Shown here: one piece after another, positions 7,834-17,401 of the stretch
Numbering within the stretch: the first letter of the stretch is position 1
How the letters are laid out: every line of letters begins with the position of its first letter
Assembly (NCBI GenBank): GCA_030748635.1
Contig: JASMLP010000015.1
Location: 1-44,312, forward strand
DNA: 44,312 bases
Source: Planctomycetota bacterium
GTDB taxonomy: Bacteria > Planctomycetota > JACQVV01 > JASMLP01
Reading direction: 5' to 3'
Program-made: the position numbers and the translations under genes
Notes under the pieces: model-generated
What the model was told of the DNA's origin: nothing
Databases searched by the model: none
What the model saw: only the letters and a program-made list of their open reading frames with translations

Positions 7834-9096
7834 TCACCAGGGATCGACCCGATCGGCCCCTTCTTCTTCTGCATAGAGGAAGCGAGGCAACACCACTATC
7901 GAGAGGGCCTCATTGGCTCCCTCGCCGATCCGGTAGAGCAAGGCATCTCGCAAATGCCTTTCAATCCGAGATTCCGTAACATACCCGTACCCCCCCGTAA
8001 GTTGGATGGCACGCTCACTCACTCGTACCGCCATTTCCGTGGCCCGATGCTTGGCCGCGGCTGCCCAGGCGGCGAAATCGCCACCTTCCCCCTTCAAAAG
8101 AGCCGCCTGAAGAGTGAGCAAACGGGAAGCTCCGATCTCCACCCAGGCTTCCGAAATCTCTTTCTTGGTGTTATCCAGATCTTTCAGCTTGGCCCCAAAG
8201 AGTTCTCTTTCATGAGCGTAAACCATAAGTTTGGTCCAGGCCGCTCGCGCGCACCCCACAGCTTGCGAGGCGATCGTAGCTCGCCCCCCATTGAGCATCA
8301 CCATGGCATATTTGAATCCACGCCCCTCTTCTCCCACCAGATTCTCCGCCGGTATCCGATAATCATCGAAAACCAGTTCCGCCGTGTTGGACCCACGCAC
8401 CCCCATCTTGTCGGGAATCTTGACCTGCTCGAATCCCCCCTCCCAACCTTTTTCCACCACAAAAGCGCTGACAGCACCTCCCTCCGCATCACGAGCCAGG
8501 AGAAAAAAAACATCCGCTGTCATTCCGTTAGTGATCCAGTATTTAGCTCCTCGGACCAGGTAGTCGCCGGTTTCCGGATCTTTTCGATAACACGTGCTCA
8601 TCGCCTTGGCATCACTACCGGATCCCGCCTCGGAGAGACAAAAAGCGGCCTGCTTCTCTCCGGAGATCAGCGAAGGGAGATAACGTTCCCGAAGTGATTC
8701 ACTTCCGAATTGCCGGATACCATCACAGGCTGTCCCGTGAATACCTACCGCCAGAGCGAACCCGGCATCGGCCATGGCCAGCGATTCGAGCCCCAGATTG
8801 TAATAGGCGAAGTCTACCCCTAACCCCCCGTAAGCCTCTGGGTAGGCCATCGCCAGAAACCCCAACTCACCGAGCGCTCGGAAATTTTCCTCATCAAAGG
8901 TTTCATCCTGGTCGTGCGAGGCGGCACGTGGAGCCACCTGATCCCGACAGAACGCGCCCAGGGACCCTCGAAGGAATTCCACCATATCCCCAAAATGTTG
9001 CTCTTCCCGAAGTACGGCGTGAAGAGCAATTTCCTGATCATCGACAAAAAAGGTCATATCCCTCTGGAACTCCTTCCCTTCATCATGGATATTCAC
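7834..9096 (-). CDS. Acyl-CoA dehydrogenase
   Basis: A FAD-dependent enzyme that introduces the trans-2,3 double bond into acyl-CoA esters during fatty-acid or branched-chain amino-acid breakdown. Visible signatures are FLAMAYPEAYGGLG, the substrate/FAD loop FCLSEAGSGSDAKAM, YWITNG, MGVRGSNTAELVFDDYRIP, and the C-terminal QLTGGYGYVTES and RIGEGANE, where the glutamate fits the catalytic base position. At 420 residues the length is slightly above the family norm because the N-terminus is extended. The start may be GTG 9096 or, with AGAGGG just upstream, ATG 9057 (407 residues). No electron-transfer flavoprotein genes are nearby. It ends 18 bp from the convergent lipoprotein gene. Confidence 0.93.
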   Translation of the reverse strand: MNIHDEGKEFQRDMTFFVDDQEIALHAVLREEQHFGDMVEFLRGSLGAFCRDQVAPRAASHDQDETFDEENFRALGELGFLAMAYPEAYGGLGVDFAYYNLGLESLAMADAGFALAVGIHGTACDGIRQFGSESLRERYLPSLISGEKQAAFCLSEAGSGSDAKAMSTCYRKDPETGDYLVRGAKYWITNGMTADVFFLLARDAEGGAVSAFVVEKGWEGGFEQVKIPDKMGVRGSNTAELVFDDYRIPAENLVGEEGRGFKYAMVMLNGGRATIASQAVGCARAAWTKLMVYAHERELFGAKLKDLDNTKKEISEAWVEIGASRLLTLQAALLKGEGGDFAAWAAAAKHRATEMAVRVSERAIQLTGGYGYVTESRIERHLRDALLYRIGEGANEALSIVVLPRFLYAEEEGADRVDPW

Positions 9097-9225
9097 GACA
9101 CCCTACAAGGGCCGATCTATTTTTCAAAACATCTTTTGTACCTCCTGGCCAACAACGCTCGAGCCGAGCTTCGATCTTTCATGAGAAGATCGTGAGCGAT
9201 CATAGAGCCCTGACCAGGAAGCGGT

Positions 9226-9231
9226 TAGAAT
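9226..9231 (+). promoter_or_regulatory. -10 element of the hem operon (leaderless)
   Basis: TAGAAT ends 7 nt before the hemE ATG at 9239. The region 16-18 bp upstream holds only a poor -35 (TAGAGC, 9203-9208). No Shine-Dalgarno sequence precedes the ATG. The spacing matches the other predicted leaderless starts in this window. Confidence 0.5.
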
Positions 9232-9238
9232 TCCCCTG

Positions 9239-10315
9239 ATGTCACCCCCACTCACCAACGACCTGCTTCTGCGAGCGCTCGAGCGCCAGTCGGTTCCACG
9301 CACCCCGGTCTGGATGATGCGCCAGGCCGGAAGATGCTTGCCCTCTTATCGTAAACTTCGAGCCGATCGATCTTTTCTCCAACTGTGCAAAAATCCCGAG
9401 CTCGCCACGGAAGTGACCCTGCTCCCAGTTCAAGAACTGCGAGTCGACGCGGCCATCCTCTTTGCCGACATCTTGTTGCCACTCGAAGGCATGGGAATCG
9501 GCTTCCACTTTGACGAGACCCAAGGACCGGTATTCGAACGCCCCATCCAGACCGCTCGCGACATCCAATCGATTCGAGTCCCGGATCCGACGGAAGCCAC
9601 CGGTTACGTGGGAGACGCGATCCGCTCCATCCAAGCCACCCTAGCCGGCTCGCTCCCCCTGATCGGATTTTGCGGCGCCCCCTTCACTCTGGCCGCCTAC
9701 GCAATCGAAGGCAAAACCAGCCGATCCTTTGATCGAGCCCGAGCCTTCATGCACGCCCAACCTGACGCCTTTTCACAACTGGTCGACAAGATGTGTCGGA
9801 CCATGGGCCTCTATCTCGAATCCCAAATCGAGGCCGGAGTCCATGCCGTTCAGATCTTTGATTCCTGGGCTGGCTGGCTCACGCCAGATGACTTCCGACG
9901 TTACGCCTTCGAACCGGTAGAGCAGATTCTTGAAAAAATCGGCTCTCGCACTCCCTCCATCTACTTTGCCCATGGAGCCTCACCCTACCTCGACATCCTT
10001 CAGAAATCCTCCGCCACGGCTCTAGGGATCGACTGGAGAATCTCTCTGAACCACGCCCGAAACCTCTTTGGCGACCGCTATGCTCTTCAGGGCAATCTCG
10101 ATCCGGCTCGACTCGTCGGAGCCTCGCCCGAATCGATCCGAGAGGGAGTTCGCCAAACCCTGACCGACTATGGACCGGGCCCTGGACATATTTTCAATCT
10201 CGGACACGGGATCCACCCCACCACCCCAGCAGAAAATGCCCGAATCGCGGTCGAAGCGGTTCGGGAGTTTTCCCCCGCGTTCCACCTTTCCTCCCCGGTA
10301 GAGGATCCACGGTGA
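9239..10315 (+). CDS. hemE: Uroporphyrinogen decarboxylase
   Basis: HemE removes the four acetate carboxyl groups of uroporphyrinogen III to give coproporphyrinogen III. The 358 residues have the usual length and both signature motifs: PVWMMRQAGRCLPSYR near residues 21-36 with the substrate-binding arginines, and GFCGAPFTLAAYAIEG. Later segments IFDSWAGWL, INWR-like LGIDWRISL and ALQGNLDP, FNLGHGIHP are all present. It is the first gene of a three-gene haem operon in pathway order and overlaps hemN by 3-4 bp. A start without a ribosome site and with a -10 directly upstream suggests a leaderless mRNA. Confidence 0.97.
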   Translation: MSPPLTNDLLLRALERQSVPRTPVWMMRQAGRCLPSYRKLRADRSFLQLCKNPELATEVTLLPVQELRVDAAILFADILLPLEGMGIGFHFDETQGPVFERPIQTARDIQSIRVPDPTEATGYVGDAIRSIQATLAGSLPLIGFCGAPFTLAAYAIEGKTSRSFDRARAFMHAQPDAFSQLVDKMCRTMGLYLESQIEAGVHAVQIFDSWAGWLTPDDFRRYAFEPVEQILEKIGSRTPSIYFAHGASPYLDILQKSSATALGIDWRISLNHARNLFGDRYALQGNLDPARLVGASPESIREGVRQTLTDYGPGPGHIFNLGHGIHPTTPAENARIAVEAVREFSPAFHLSSPVEDPR

Positions 10316-11724
10316 GTTCTATCCCACCCTCGTCCGACCCACTCACTGAAGCGGAGATCCCGACCGAACTCCTCGCCCGTTACGATCGCCCCGGCCCCCG
10401 CTACACGAGCTATCCAACCGCCCCCCACATGGACCCTTCTTATGGAGATTCCAGGTGGAAGGCGGATCTCGACACCGCCTGCGAGGAACACCCCGACTCC
10501 CCGACGTCCATCTACGTCCATATCCCTTTCTGTGAATCTCTCTGCTACTTTTGTGGTTGCCACACCATCATCTCCACCCGCCGAGAACGGGCGACTCCAT
10601 ACCTCGATCGGATCGAAAAAGAGCTACGGATCCTCCGACCCTGGCTGGATCGACGGGGCCCGGTCATCCAGGTCCATCTCGGTGGAGGAACCCCTTCCTA
10701 TCTGAACCGAGATGAAATCGAACGACTCTCTCAGGTCCTTTCTACCCTGAACATCTCTCCCGAGGCCGAATGCTCGGTCGAGATCGACCCGAGAGATCTC
10801 GACACCGAACGCCTCCAAGCCTTCGCTCAGGGAGGATTTCGTCGCATCTCAATGGGAGTCCAGGACCTCGATGCCACCGTTCAGAAAACCGTCAATCGCA
10901 TCCAACCCGAGATCATGACCCGAGACACCATTCAGTCCGCGCGAGAACTGGGTTTCCGTTCGGTCAACCTCGATCTGATTTACGGCCTTCCTCATCAAAC
11001 TCCCGAGAGTTTTGCCAAGACCCTCCAGACGATTCTGGATCTCGCTCCAGACCGGATCGCTCTATTCAACTACGCCCACGTCCCGTGGCTCAAAAAGCAC
11101 CAGAAGCTACTCGATCCCGCCCAGATGCCTTCCGCTAGCGACAAACTGAGCATTTTTCTTCAATCGATTCAAACCCTGGGCCGATCCGGATACCAGTACA
11201 TCGGAATGGACCATTTCGCTCGCTCTGACGACGAACTCGCCAAAGCGCAGAGAGAAGGTCGCCTGTGGAGGAACTTTCAGGGGTACACCATCTGCAAAAC
11301 CGATCTTTACGGACTGGGCACATCCTCCATCAGCATGCTCGATGGGTCCTACTGCCAGAACGCCAAATCTCTGACCGAATACTACGATTCGATCGATCGG
11401 GGATCTCTCCCCATAGTCCGAGGCATAAAGCTGAACCAGGACGACCGAATACGTCGACATTGCATCATGTCCCTGATGTGTAATTTTCGTCTGGATCAAA
11501 AAGATCTGGAGAAACATTTTCCGGAACAAAACACTTCCAGACTATTCGAAAGCGCCCATCAATCACTTCAAGAAATGAGCCAGGACGGCCTGGTCCTCTT
11601 ACAACCCCAATCGATCGAAGTCCTCCCTGTCGGGCGACTCCTTATTCGTAATATCTGCATGGCCTTCGACGCGTATCTTTCTGGTGACGAGACCGAAAAC
11701 CCCCGATACTCTCGAACCGTCTGA
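10312..11724 (+). CDS. hemN: Oxygen-independent coproporphyrinogen III oxidase
   Basis: This radical-SAM enzyme converts coproporphyrinogen III to protoporphyrinogen IX without oxygen. It is true HemN rather than the chaperone HemW: 470 residues, the N-terminal motif RYDRPGPRYTSYPTAPH (23-39), the cluster motif C74-x3-C78-x2-C81-x-C83, GGGTPSYL, the QDLDATVQKTVNR segment, and a C-terminal HemN domain. Start GTG 10312 overlaps the hemE stop (GTGA). It ends one base before the hemY ATG. The pairing of an oxygen-independent step with an oxygen-using next step suits an organism living across a range of oxygen levels. Confidence 0.96.
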   Translation: MSSIPPSSDPLTEAEIPTELLARYDRPGPRYTSYPTAPHMDPSYGDSRWKADLDTACEEHPDSPTSIYVHIPFCESLCYFCGCHTIISTRRERATPYLDRIEKELRILRPWLDRRGPVIQVHLGGGTPSYLNRDEIERLSQVLSTLNISPEAECSVEIDPRDLDTERLQAFAQGGFRRISMGVQDLDATVQKTVNRIQPEIMTRDTIQSARELGFRSVNLDLIYGLPHQTPESFAKTLQTILDLAPDRIALFNYAHVPWLKKHQKLLDPAQMPSASDKLSIFLQSIQTLGRSGYQYIGMDHFARSDDELAKAQREGRLWRNFQGYTICKTDLYGLGTSSISMLDGSYCQNAKSLTEYYDSIDRGSLPIVRGIKLNQDDRIRRHCIMSLMCNFRLDQKDLEKHFPEQNTSRLFESAHQSLQEMSQDGLVLLQPQSIEVLPVGRLLIRNICMAFDAYLSGDETENPRYSRTV

Positions 11725-11725
11725 G

Positions 11726-13096
11726 ATGCCCTCCGACTCCACAGACCCTCAAGTCGTTGTCGTTGGGTCTGGTATCGCGGGATTGAGCGCGGCCTGTAGA
11801 CTTCAGCAACTCGGATATTCATTCCTGGTCATTGAAGCCTCTCACCGCCCCGGAGGAGCGATCCACACCGAACAGAGGCGAGGCTATCTTCTCGAGTGGG
11901 GCCCCAACACCGTCCGCCCCACCGCGGCCATGGATACCGTACTGGCCTTACGCTCCCCCGAGGATCCAGACCCGATTGGATCTAGCTCGATTGCCCAGAA
12001 GCGTTATATCGTCTGTAAGGGACGATTGCGAACCCCACTTCGAACTCTTTCCTGTTCGGGTTTCCAAAGGCTCCTCCAAGAACCGGCAGCCCGTAGGGCG
12101 CCAGGCCTGGAAGAAAACATTGCGAGCCTGGTCCGTCGTCGCCTTGGACAGGAGTGCCTCGACTACCTTGTCGATCCGTTCCTTTCGGGCATCTACGCGG
12201 GGGACCCCCAACGCCTCTCCGCCCGCCATGTACTACGACCTCTTGCCCGGTACGAAAAGAATTCGGGCAGCATCCTCCGGGGCGCACTCACCGAAACACT
12301 AGGTCGAGCGCTTCGGAAAAAGCAGAAAAGCTACAACGGACTACGCAGTTTTCCTGCTGGCCTCTCCTCGATGACCCAAGCCCTTGCCGCTCCATTGGGG
12401 AATCGCCTCGAACTCGGCCGAACTGTGACCAGCATTCAGAAAAAAACGGACCAACGATTTCTCCTGGACACCGATTCGGGACCCGTTTCAACCGACCAGA
12501 TCATCCTCACCACACCGGCTCATACCGCATCTCACTTGCTCCATCCCCTCGATCCGTCCCTCGCCTCCCACCTCGACTCGGTACCCTATGCCCCTATGAT
12601 CACGGTTCAGGTGGGCGTTCACCGGGACCAGATTGCACACCCTCTCGACGGTTTCGGATTCCTCTGCCCATCGCAGGAAAACCGAAAGATTCTGGGAGCC
12701 CTCTTCACCTCCTCCATCTTTGCCGATCGAGCCCCGCGTGAACACGCACTTCTCACCGTGTTCATGGGAGGCCGAAAACACCCCGAACTCCTCTCTCTTT
12801 CCGACAATCGGTTGACTGACCACGTCCTTTCTGAACTGGACTCGCTGATCGGAATGCGAGGATCCCCAGATCTTCTCCGAATTCAACGACTCCCTCAGGC
12901 CATCCCCCAATATGAACTCGGGCACGACCGAATTCTTGAAACCGCTCAAAACCTCGAATCGAAGCATTCTGGCTTGATTCTGGCTGGAAACTGGCTCAAC
13001 GGCATTTCGGTCGGAGACTGCATGGAGCGGGGGTTGCGCGCGGCAGATCAGATTCTCCAGAACCGACCTCCAGAACAAGTATCGGGAAACGCTTGA
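11726..13096 (+). CDS. hemY: Protoporphyrinogen oxidase (HemY/PgoX type)
   Basis: A FAD-dependent enzyme that oxidises protoporphyrinogen IX to protoporphyrin IX. Evidence: the dinucleotide-binding VVVVGSGIAGLSAACRL near the N-terminus, EASHRPGGAIHT, the YLLEWGPNTV segment, FVDPFLSGIYAGDP-like residues (LVDPFLSGIYAGDPQRLS), and the C-terminal FAD motif GLILAGNWLNGISVGDCM. I place the start at ATG 11726, one base after the hemN stop (TGAGATG), giving 456 residues. A GTG at 11684 in the same frame would overlap hemN by 41 bp and adds nothing conserved. With HemN in the same operon the substrate is probably protoporphyrinogen rather than coproporphyrinogen. No ferrochelatase gene follows. Confidence 0.95.
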   Translation: MPSDSTDPQVVVVGSGIAGLSAACRLQQLGYSFLVIEASHRPGGAIHTEQRRGYLLEWGPNTVRPTAAMDTVLALRSPEDPDPIGSSSIAQKRYIVCKGRLRTPLRTLSCSGFQRLLQEPAARRAPGLEENIASLVRRRLGQECLDYLVDPFLSGIYAGDPQRLSARHVLRPLARYEKNSGSILRGALTETLGRALRKKQKSYNGLRSFPAGLSSMTQALAAPLGNRLELGRTVTSIQKKTDQRFLLDTDSGPVSTDQIILTTPAHTASHLLHPLDPSLASHLDSVPYAPMITVQVGVHRDQIAHPLDGFGFLCPSQENRKILGALFTSSIFADRAPREHALLTVFMGGRKHPELLSLSDNRLTDHVLSELDSLIGMRGSPDLLRIQRLPQAIPQYELGHDRILETAQNLESKHSGLILAGNWLNGISVGDCMERGLRAADQILQNRPPEQVSGNA

Positions 13097-13121
13097 CAGT
13101 CAGGACTGCGCAACCTAGAAT
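13093..13121 (+). promoter_or_regulatory. Consensus sigma-70 promoter
   Basis: TTGACA (13093-13098), exactly 17 bp, TAGAAT (13116-13121). The -35 is built over the hemY stop codon (13094-13096). The predicted transcript start near 13128 leaves a leader of about 55 nt with GGGAG before ATG 13184. It is the strongest promoter by consensus in the window. Confidence 0.78.
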
Positions 13122-13183
13122 TCCGCTTCTTCTGGAATCGGAAATCCATCCCTCATAAACGTTTCCAACGTAGGGAGACACTT

Positions 13184-15484
13184 ATGCTTCAGCGGGTTAC
13201 CGCCGTTCTCGGCCTCATCGTCCTCGTTATCTCTTTTGCCTCTCCGATCTCGGCTCAAACCGACAACGAGATCTTCGACTGGTTCGAAAAAGGCTTCGAA
13301 GCCTTCGACCAGCGCGATTACAAGATGGCAGACTTCTACTTTGAAAAGATCCTTCAGAAAGAGCCCTCCTCGGACCTCGCTCTGCGCTTGAGAGAGCGCA
13401 TCGGCGTCCAAAAACTGCTCGACCTGATGGCTACCTCCGCCCGTCCGCGCGAATTTGCAATCTACATTCTCGAGAAAAGTCATTTCGGTGAAGTACCCCG
13501 AATTCGAGAAACCGACAAGATTCTTGAACTGGTAGAAACTTCGGTCAAAGAGGAGGACTTTGGCAAGCGATGGGAAGCCGTGCTCTATCTGGATGCCCGG
13601 GTCGGAGCCAACGCGATCCCCCACTTTGTCGGCTACCTCGCCGACGAACGGGATGAAGCCGCTCGAGTCAACTCCATCATGGCTATCCGAAAGATGGGAG
13701 AGCAAGCGACTCTCCCGATCCTCGAGCTTCTCAAAGCCGACCCCAGCCGACAGATGCTCCGCCAAAACGCGATCATCATCCTGGGTCACCTTCAGGATTC
13801 TCGAGCACTTCCCGCCCTGGTCAAAATCTCACAGAGTTCGACCGAAGCGCCCCTCACCAAAAAATACGCCAGCCAGTCCGTTGGCCAGATTACCGGAGGA
13901 AAACCGATTTCTGGCGATGCCAAGACCCTCTACCTCGATCAGGCCAAAGCCTACTACCAGAACGATTCGAGGGTCGTCAGTCACATCGGCGCGGGCAGTG
14001 TTCTCTGGTCCTGGAACGAAGGCGCCGAAGATCTGAACCAAATGCTCGTTCAGCACAACGTCCCCAACTACCTATGGAATGAACTCGAGGCTGAAAAAGC
14101 CTGTTTCGAAGCGCTCGCTCTCGATCACGACTTCCTTCCTGCCTGGGCCCTTCTGGTCTCGACCTACTTTGCCCAGGTCAACGAAACGACAGCCATCCTC
14201 AACGCCAGTCGGCTATCCAAGCGAAACAAACCTTCCGCTTCCGAACTACAAATGCTCGAGTCGAATCAGACCATCTTGACCAAACTCGACTCGGTCGCTT
14301 CGATCGGAAGCCTCGACATCCTCTATGCCGCACTCAATCAATCCATCGCGGATGGCCGCAGCCTGGTCGGTGTTCGCTGCATCGAAGCGATCGCCGATCT
14401 CGAATCCAACAAGAACACGCCGCACGAGGCGATGCTCACCGCTCTCCAGTCTCAGGATAAGCGTTTGCGCTACACAGCCGCCCTCGCTCTGACCCACATC
14501 GATCCCCTTCAGCCCTTCGGTGGACACGACCAGGTCGTCCCCACCCTCGAAGCCGCTCTGGGAGAAGCCGGAGTCCGTTCTGTCCTTGTGATCTCGGACC
14601 ACGAACCGACCCGAGACGGATTGGTGAACGCCCTCAACTCCGTGGGTTACGCCGCGTACGGCGCCGAAACCGGTGTTCACGGAGTCGAAATGGCTCACCG
14701 TTTCCCGAGGCATGACCTGGTGATTTTGGACACGGGACTCGGTGTTCACCGGGTGGACGTCGATACCGGAGGAGCCAGTCGCGAAAGCACCCAGTATTTC
14801 CTCAAAATCTACCACCAGCTTCGAAGCGACTTTCGCACCCGAGAGACCCCCGTTGTTTTCCTCGTATCTCCTGAAGAAGAAGAAAACAAAAAAGCCAATT
14901 TCCAGGATCAGGTCCAAGGCTTTATCCGAAAAGTAGCCGATCCGGCCGCCTACACTCAAAATGCGTCGGACTACCAGGACACCTTTAACGCGGAGATCTT
15001 CGAGGGGATCCAGGACGACTTCAAAGCCCGAGCGGAGGATATCGCTCGACGGGCCGCCGAGGCGTTATCGCAAATCGATACCGATCACTCGCTTTACCAG
15101 CCGAGCCAGGCTCTACAGGGAATGATTGGAGTTCTGGAAAATCACTCCGATTCGATCCGAATCCCCACCATTCATGCGCTCGGCAATCTCGGGAATGCCG
15201 AAGCTCTTGCTCCACTCATGCGTGTAGCGCGAGACACCGCGAACAAAACGCCGGTGCGAGCCGCTGCGATGGAAGCCATGGGCGATATCTGGCGAACAGG
15301 AAAACTGAGCCCATCCGCCGATGCCCAGACCCTTTTGATGAACGAACTCAAAAGTGGCAATGCGGCAATCCAGCGGGCCGCCAGTCACGCGCTGGGTCGC
15401 GGGACCATCGACAATCGAACCCGCCTCGATTTCTTTTCCAAGAACAGGGTACAGGTCGTCCCCGCCAGCGGCAGCGACGGTTAG
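13184..15484 (+). CDS. Exported HEAT-repeat protein with an embedded receiver-like domain
   Basis: This 766-residue protein begins with a signal peptide (1-24, cleavage after ISA). Residues 27-75 look TPR-like (FDWFEKGFEAFDQRDYKMAD). HEAT/PBS-type helical repeats follow at about 125-235 (AIPHFVGYLADERDEAARVNSIMAIRKM) and 390-440, and again at the C-terminus (about 640-740). Between them, residues 466-590 resemble a response-regulator receiver: SVLVISDHE, DLVILD with D516 at the phosphoacceptor position, VVFLVS, and FIRK at the lysine position. An extracytoplasmic receiver could not meet a cytoplasmic kinase, so this domain may be a structural relic or bind something else. The gene has its own promoter and a strong terminator. 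Function is unknown. Confidence 0.82.
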   Translation: MLQRVTAVLGLIVLVISFASPISAQTDNEIFDWFEKGFEAFDQRDYKMADFYFEKILQKEPSSDLALRLRERIGVQKLLDLMATSARPREFAIYILEKSHFGEVPRIRETDKILELVETSVKEEDFGKRWEAVLYLDARVGANAIPHFVGYLADERDEAARVNSIMAIRKMGEQATLPILELLKADPSRQMLRQNAIIILGHLQDSRALPALVKISQSSTEAPLTKKYASQSVGQITGGKPISGDAKTLYLDQAKAYYQNDSRVVSHIGAGSVLWSWNEGAEDLNQMLVQHNVPNYLWNELEAEKACFEALALDHDFLPAWALLVSTYFAQVNETTAILNASRLSKRNKPSASELQMLESNQTILTKLDSVASIGSLDILYAALNQSIADGRSLVGVRCIEAIADLESNKNTPHEAMLTALQSQDKRLRYTAALALTHIDPLQPFGGHDQVVPTLEAALGEAGVRSVLVISDHEPTRDGLVNALNSVGYAAYGAETGVHGVEMAHRFPRHDLVILDTGLGVHRVDVDTGGASRESTQYFLKIYHQLRSDFRTRETPVVFLVSPEEEENKKANFQDQVQGFIRKVADPAAYTQNASDYQDTFNAEIFEGIQDDFKARAEDIARRAAEALSQIDTDHSLYQPSQALQGMIGVLENHSDSIRIPTIHALGNLGNAEALAPLMRVARDTANKTPVRAAAMEAMGDIWRTGKLSPSADAQTLLMNELKSGNAAIQRAASHALGRGTIDNRTRLDFFSKNRVQVVPASGSDG

Positions 15485-15503
15485 GGTTCGTCTTCAAAAA
15501 GTC

Positions 15504-15538
15504 AAAAAACCCCGCCACAACATTTGGCGGGGTTTTTT
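15504..15538. terminator. Strong bidirectional intrinsic terminator
   Basis: An A-tract (15504-15509), the stem CCCCGCCA (15510-15517), an 7-base loop, TGGCGGGG (15525-15532) and a T-tract (15533-15539). It lies 20 bp after the HEAT-protein gene and 27 bp after the end of the convergent phosphatase gene, and has U-tracts on both strands. It is the only textbook intrinsic terminator I found in the window. Confidence 0.93.
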
Positions 15539-15565
15539 TATGCGATCAGATTCCTGAGTAAACAG

Positions 15566-17314
15566 TCAGCATTCGTCCACAGTCTGATCCAACGACGAGT
15601 CGCTCGTTTCATCCAAGCCCACAGCCGTATCTGTCGAACTCTGGTGAACGAACTTCACCACCAAGATCGTCAGGTCATCACGAGGCGGCAGACCTCCTGA
15701 AAATTCCTTGGTTCGCTCGTATATGGTTTGAACGACCTGATTCGCACTCAGGCTAGCAGAATCCCTCAACGCGGTTTTCATCCGTTCCCGTCCGAACTCT
15801 TCGGACTCGGCATTCATCGATTCCATGATGCCATCGGTGGAGAGAAAGATCACATCTCCGCTATCAAAAGTGGTAACCGGCCCTTCTTCGAAATCGAAGT
15901 CCGCAAGCATGCCCAGCGGCACACCGGTCGAATCCAGGGCGTCGAATTCATCGCTTGCAGCCCGGTAGATCAATGGGGGCTCATGCCCCGCTGACGAATA
16001 CCGGATCTGGTTGGTTTCCAGATCCAGGACTCCGTAGAAAAAAGTCATGAATTGATCATCTTCCAAGTCTGCTTCCAGCAAACGATTCAGACGATTCATC
16101 ACTTCACCCGGAGACATCTCTGCCGTCGCGATAGCCTTTAGAAACGCACGAGCTGTCGCCATGAGAAGTGCGGCCCCTACCCCGTGCCCACTCACATCCC
16201 CCACCGCCAAGCCGATCCACCGCTCATCGAAGGGAAGCACATCGTAATAATCGCCCCCCGTCTCATCACACGCTTCGGAAAATCCGACAAGATCGATTCC
16301 CGGTCTTCGAGGGAAGGTGGTCGGCATAAATTTCTTCTGAATTCCCTGGGCGACCTCCAGGGACTGTTCGATTTTTTGTTTTTCGATGAAATGAGCGGTC
16401 AGTTGCAATCTCTCCAGAGCACTCCCCGCCTGCTGACCGATTACCGACAGCAACTGCAAACCGGCCTGATCGAAAACATTCCCGGCACCTTGACTGTCCA
16501 CATAGATCGCACCGAACACGTGATCTTGACTCTCGAGGGGGACGCACATCACCGACTTGATCTGGTTCATGATGATGCTCTGCCCTTCCTGAAAGCGATC
16601 GTCCATCATCGCATTCTGGGAAAGGATCGAAATCCGTTCATCGATCGTCTTTCGGATCACCGTCTTACTTACCTGGAACTCCGTTTCACCTCGCACGCTG
16701 AATGAGTGAGCAGGCTCTAGGATCCCTTGCGTCTCCCGAATAATAAAAACGCGCTCCGCGCGAACCAGTCGGGCCACCCGATCTGTCAGAGCCTGATAAA
16801 GTTCCTCAGCACTCTGCACCTTGTTGAGAATCTTGGAGAGATCGTAAATCGTTCGTAGAGCGCGCTGAAGGGTCTCAACCTCCTCGGTATCATCCCGAGA
16901 GACGCTATCTACACCGGTAATCGTGACACTATCGATCCCCATGCGCTGAGCGATCGTATGCTTTGTGTCATCGGTAAAATCTTCCACCATCCGAATCGAA
17001 CTGGAGGTCAGCGCGCTCTCGCCTTCAGGAAAGAACTGCAACTCAATCTTCCCGATACGAACAATGTCCCCTCGCACTAACTGCTTTCGAATGACCATCT
17101 TCCCGTTGACAAAAGTACCGTTCGTGCTGCCCATATCGCTGACCACGAACTGCCCTTCTTCAACCGCAATCTTCGAGTGATTTCGGGAAAGCCCTTTGTC
17201 AAAAAACTGAAGATCACAACTAGGATCCCGCCCGATCGTCACCGATCGACCGGATGAGACTTCAAAGGTCTGCCCCGCATGCTGACCTCGTTTCACCAAC
17301 ACCTTGGCTTTCAT
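15566..17314 (-). CDS. FHA-GAF-SpoIIE-type PP2C serine/threonine phosphatase
   Basis: The 582-residue protein has an FHA domain (about 20-95: TIGRDPSCDL, LSRNHSKI, GSTNGTFVNG) that binds phosphothreonine peptides, a GAF domain (about 165-305), a linking coiled coil, and a SpoIIE/RsbU-type phosphatase domain (about 335-555). Metal-binding motifs are GGDYYDV (353-359), GDVSGHGVGAALLMA (372-386), STDGIMES and DDLTILVV (546-553). Such proteins dephosphorylate anti-anti-sigma factors or substrates of Ser/Thr kinases. The start is taken at ATG 17314, where the FHA domain begins and AGGAGG lies upstream; an in-frame ATG at 17359 gives 15 extra residues and overlaps a -10-like TACAAT (17363-17358). 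Confidence 0.93.
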   Translation of the reverse strand: MKAKVLVKRGQHAGQTFEVSSGRSVTIGRDPSCDLQFFDKGLSRNHSKIAVEEGQFVVSDMGSTNGTFVNGKMVIRKQLVRGDIVRIGKIELQFFPEGESALTSSSIRMVEDFTDDTKHTIAQRMGIDSVTITGVDSVSRDDTEEVETLQRALRTIYDLSKILNKVQSAEELYQALTDRVARLVRAERVFIIRETQGILEPAHSFSVRGETEFQVSKTVIRKTIDERISILSQNAMMDDRFQEGQSIIMNQIKSVMCVPLESQDHVFGAIYVDSQGAGNVFDQAGLQLLSVIGQQAGSALERLQLTAHFIEKQKIEQSLEVAQGIQKKFMPTTFPRRPGIDLVGFSEACDETGGDYYDVLPFDERWIGLAVGDVSGHGVGAALLMATARAFLKAIATAEMSPGEVMNRLNRLLEADLEDDQFMTFFYGVLDLETNQIRYSSAGHEPPLIYRAASDEFDALDSTGVPLGMLADFDFEEGPVTTFDSGDVIFLSTDGIMESMNAESEEFGRERMKTALRDSASLSANQVVQTIYERTKEFSGGLPPRDDLTILVVKFVHQSSTDTAVGLDETSDSSLDQTVDEC

Positions 17315-17401
17315 ACCCCTCGCATTCCTCCTGGATGCCTTTTGGCAGGACAGGAACATTGTAACCGGGGATTTCTCTCACACCACCCCCGAGAAAACTC
17401 G

